Below, one piece after another: positions 63,088 to 64,000 of a stretch of DNA of 64,000 bases (position 1 is the stretch's first letter; every line of letters starts with the position of its first letter). Made by a program: the position numbers and the translations under genes. Source of the stretch: Pristionchus mayeri (taxonomy: Eukaryota; Nematoda; Chromadorea; Rhabditida; Neodiplogasteridae); contig BTRK01000006.1 in the NCBI GenBank assembly GCA_036245805.1, forward strand, positions 38,568,901 to 38,632,900. The letters run 5' to 3'. The notes beneath the pieces are model-generated. The model had not been told where the DNA came from, searched no databases, and saw only the letters and a list, made by a program, of their open reading frames with translations.

Positions 63088-64000
63088 GTTATCCAGTAAA
63101 CGGCCAGAACACTGTCTATTCAGTACTGGCACCCGTTGCACCCAAAAAAACCTCCACCCACCGGTGCCACCAAGACCCAGATGAATCTGCTACTGACGTT
63201 GACGACGAGCAGCAGAATGAGCTACCCGACACTCAAGTCGAGACTCAATATCTCGATGTAGAAAAATAAAATCACTTTGAGATCATGCCATGGTCGAGCA
63301 CTATGCACAGCCTCTCATGGACCTCCCCCACAGAACTGAACTTCTGCGTAACGCCAGTCTCGGTAGAAGGCGCAGGGAAGGATGAAGCCTCGGATATTGC
63401 TCGCAGCACAACTAATATTTCCCCTCGACTACCACAACTGATTCGTTTTTTCAGGAAATAATAAAAAAAAGTCCGGAAGTAGCCGTAAAGCAAAGACATT
63501 GACCTGGAATTCTCTAATTGTTTTCAATTTGTTGACTATCTACCAGGTTTCGGTCATATCGTCGGTTTGGGGGGACATACCATCGGTTTGGGGTGACATA
63601 TCGGCGGTTTTGGGGACACATGAGGGCGGTTGCCTAAGAATCGAACAATCATGTGTTAGGCCTGGCCCAAGGGAATTTTGAAAACTTGTGGAGAGGGGTT
63701 GTCGATTATGCTGATAATCATGGTACACTTCATTTTTCACGAATTCTACCGGTGCAGCCGGGCTGCACGTCGGTTTTTTTCACAGAAACGGCACAGCTCA
63801 AAACTATGCCAATTTGATGACGCTGATTCTGAAAATGTAAAAATATTATTCAATTTCCAAGTTCGAGAAAAATAAAAGTTATGTTCTCGAATACCAGGCA
63901 AATGCGGCACTAGCTTTTTGTAGCACTAGATGTGCCGTGCTCGTACGATAATTTTTCGTATGCTATGTGTGAGGTTCTGAGGTGACTATTTTTTTGCTAC
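63088..64000. other. Right-edge region, minisatellite at 63560-63625
   Basis: No supported gene. It contains the second array of the GGTTTGGGG-GACATA minisatellite and otherwise unremarkable sequence with unsupported short frames. Confidence 0.45.

Noticed and set aside
63560..63625. Interstitial telomeric repeat
   Set aside because: The motif is a roughly 21-bp unit with GGTTTGGGG, not the nematode telomere repeat TTAGGC.

Overview
This is eukaryotic DNA, most likely from a chromadorean nematode of the Caenorhabditis/Pristionchus type. Genes are split by many GT-AG introns, several only about 45-60 bases long. Some starts sit just behind a TTTCAG- or TTGTAG-like acceptor, as expected for spliced-leader trans-splicing. 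Recognisable genes are animal or nematode-specific: a SYG-1/Neph adhesion receptor, nematode-type serpentine chemoreceptors, a MORC ATPase, an AMPK-related kinase and small cysteine-rich secreted proteins. Mariner, hAT-like and foldback DNA transposons are abundant. Gene models were assembled by hand from reading frames and splice signals, so internal exon edges may be off by a few bases.

Layout. 1-214: tail of a cysteine-rich gene running off the window. 2121-2867: hAT-like element. 3265-6069: three small minus-strand membrane-protein genes, one of them a C15orf61 (DUF4564) homologue. 7513-14820: MORC-type GHKL ATPase, plus strand, with a mariner carrying an intact transposase frame in one intron. 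15558-21934: convergent minus-strand AMPK-related protein kinase with a mariner-like element in an intron. 22739-23981: second mariner. 25960-32645: minus-strand syg-1 orthologue (five Ig domains, one membrane span, C-terminal THV), with a mariner-like element and a tRNA-Ile(AAT) gene in its last intron. 32646-38750: about 6 kb of purine-rich DNA without a supported gene. 40001-40341: small secreted Tyr/Pro-rich peptide gene. 40896-44046: two more terminal-inverted-repeat elements. 45828-46351: candidate insulin-like peptide gene. 46529-48571: an element with four nested repeats at each end, then mariner copy 3. 48719-52106: two head-to-head paralogous chemoreceptor genes. 52643-58868: secreted cysteine-rich gene built from a duplicated four-exon block, with two large palindromic elements in its introns. 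60285-61441: another cysteine-rich secreted protein. 61851-63085: mariner copy 4.

The genes do not form an operon-like pathway. The strongest theme is a gene-rich segment invaded by DNA transposons that repeatedly landed in introns and left readable target-site duplications. The clearest case is a 1.86-kb hAT-type palindrome about 20 bases from a splice donor; removing it with one 8-bp duplication leaves an ordinary 58-base intron. The most unusual object is the foldback at 53036-55116, whose roughly 0.65-kb arms enclose a decayed coding fragment unrelated to any transposase I recognise.
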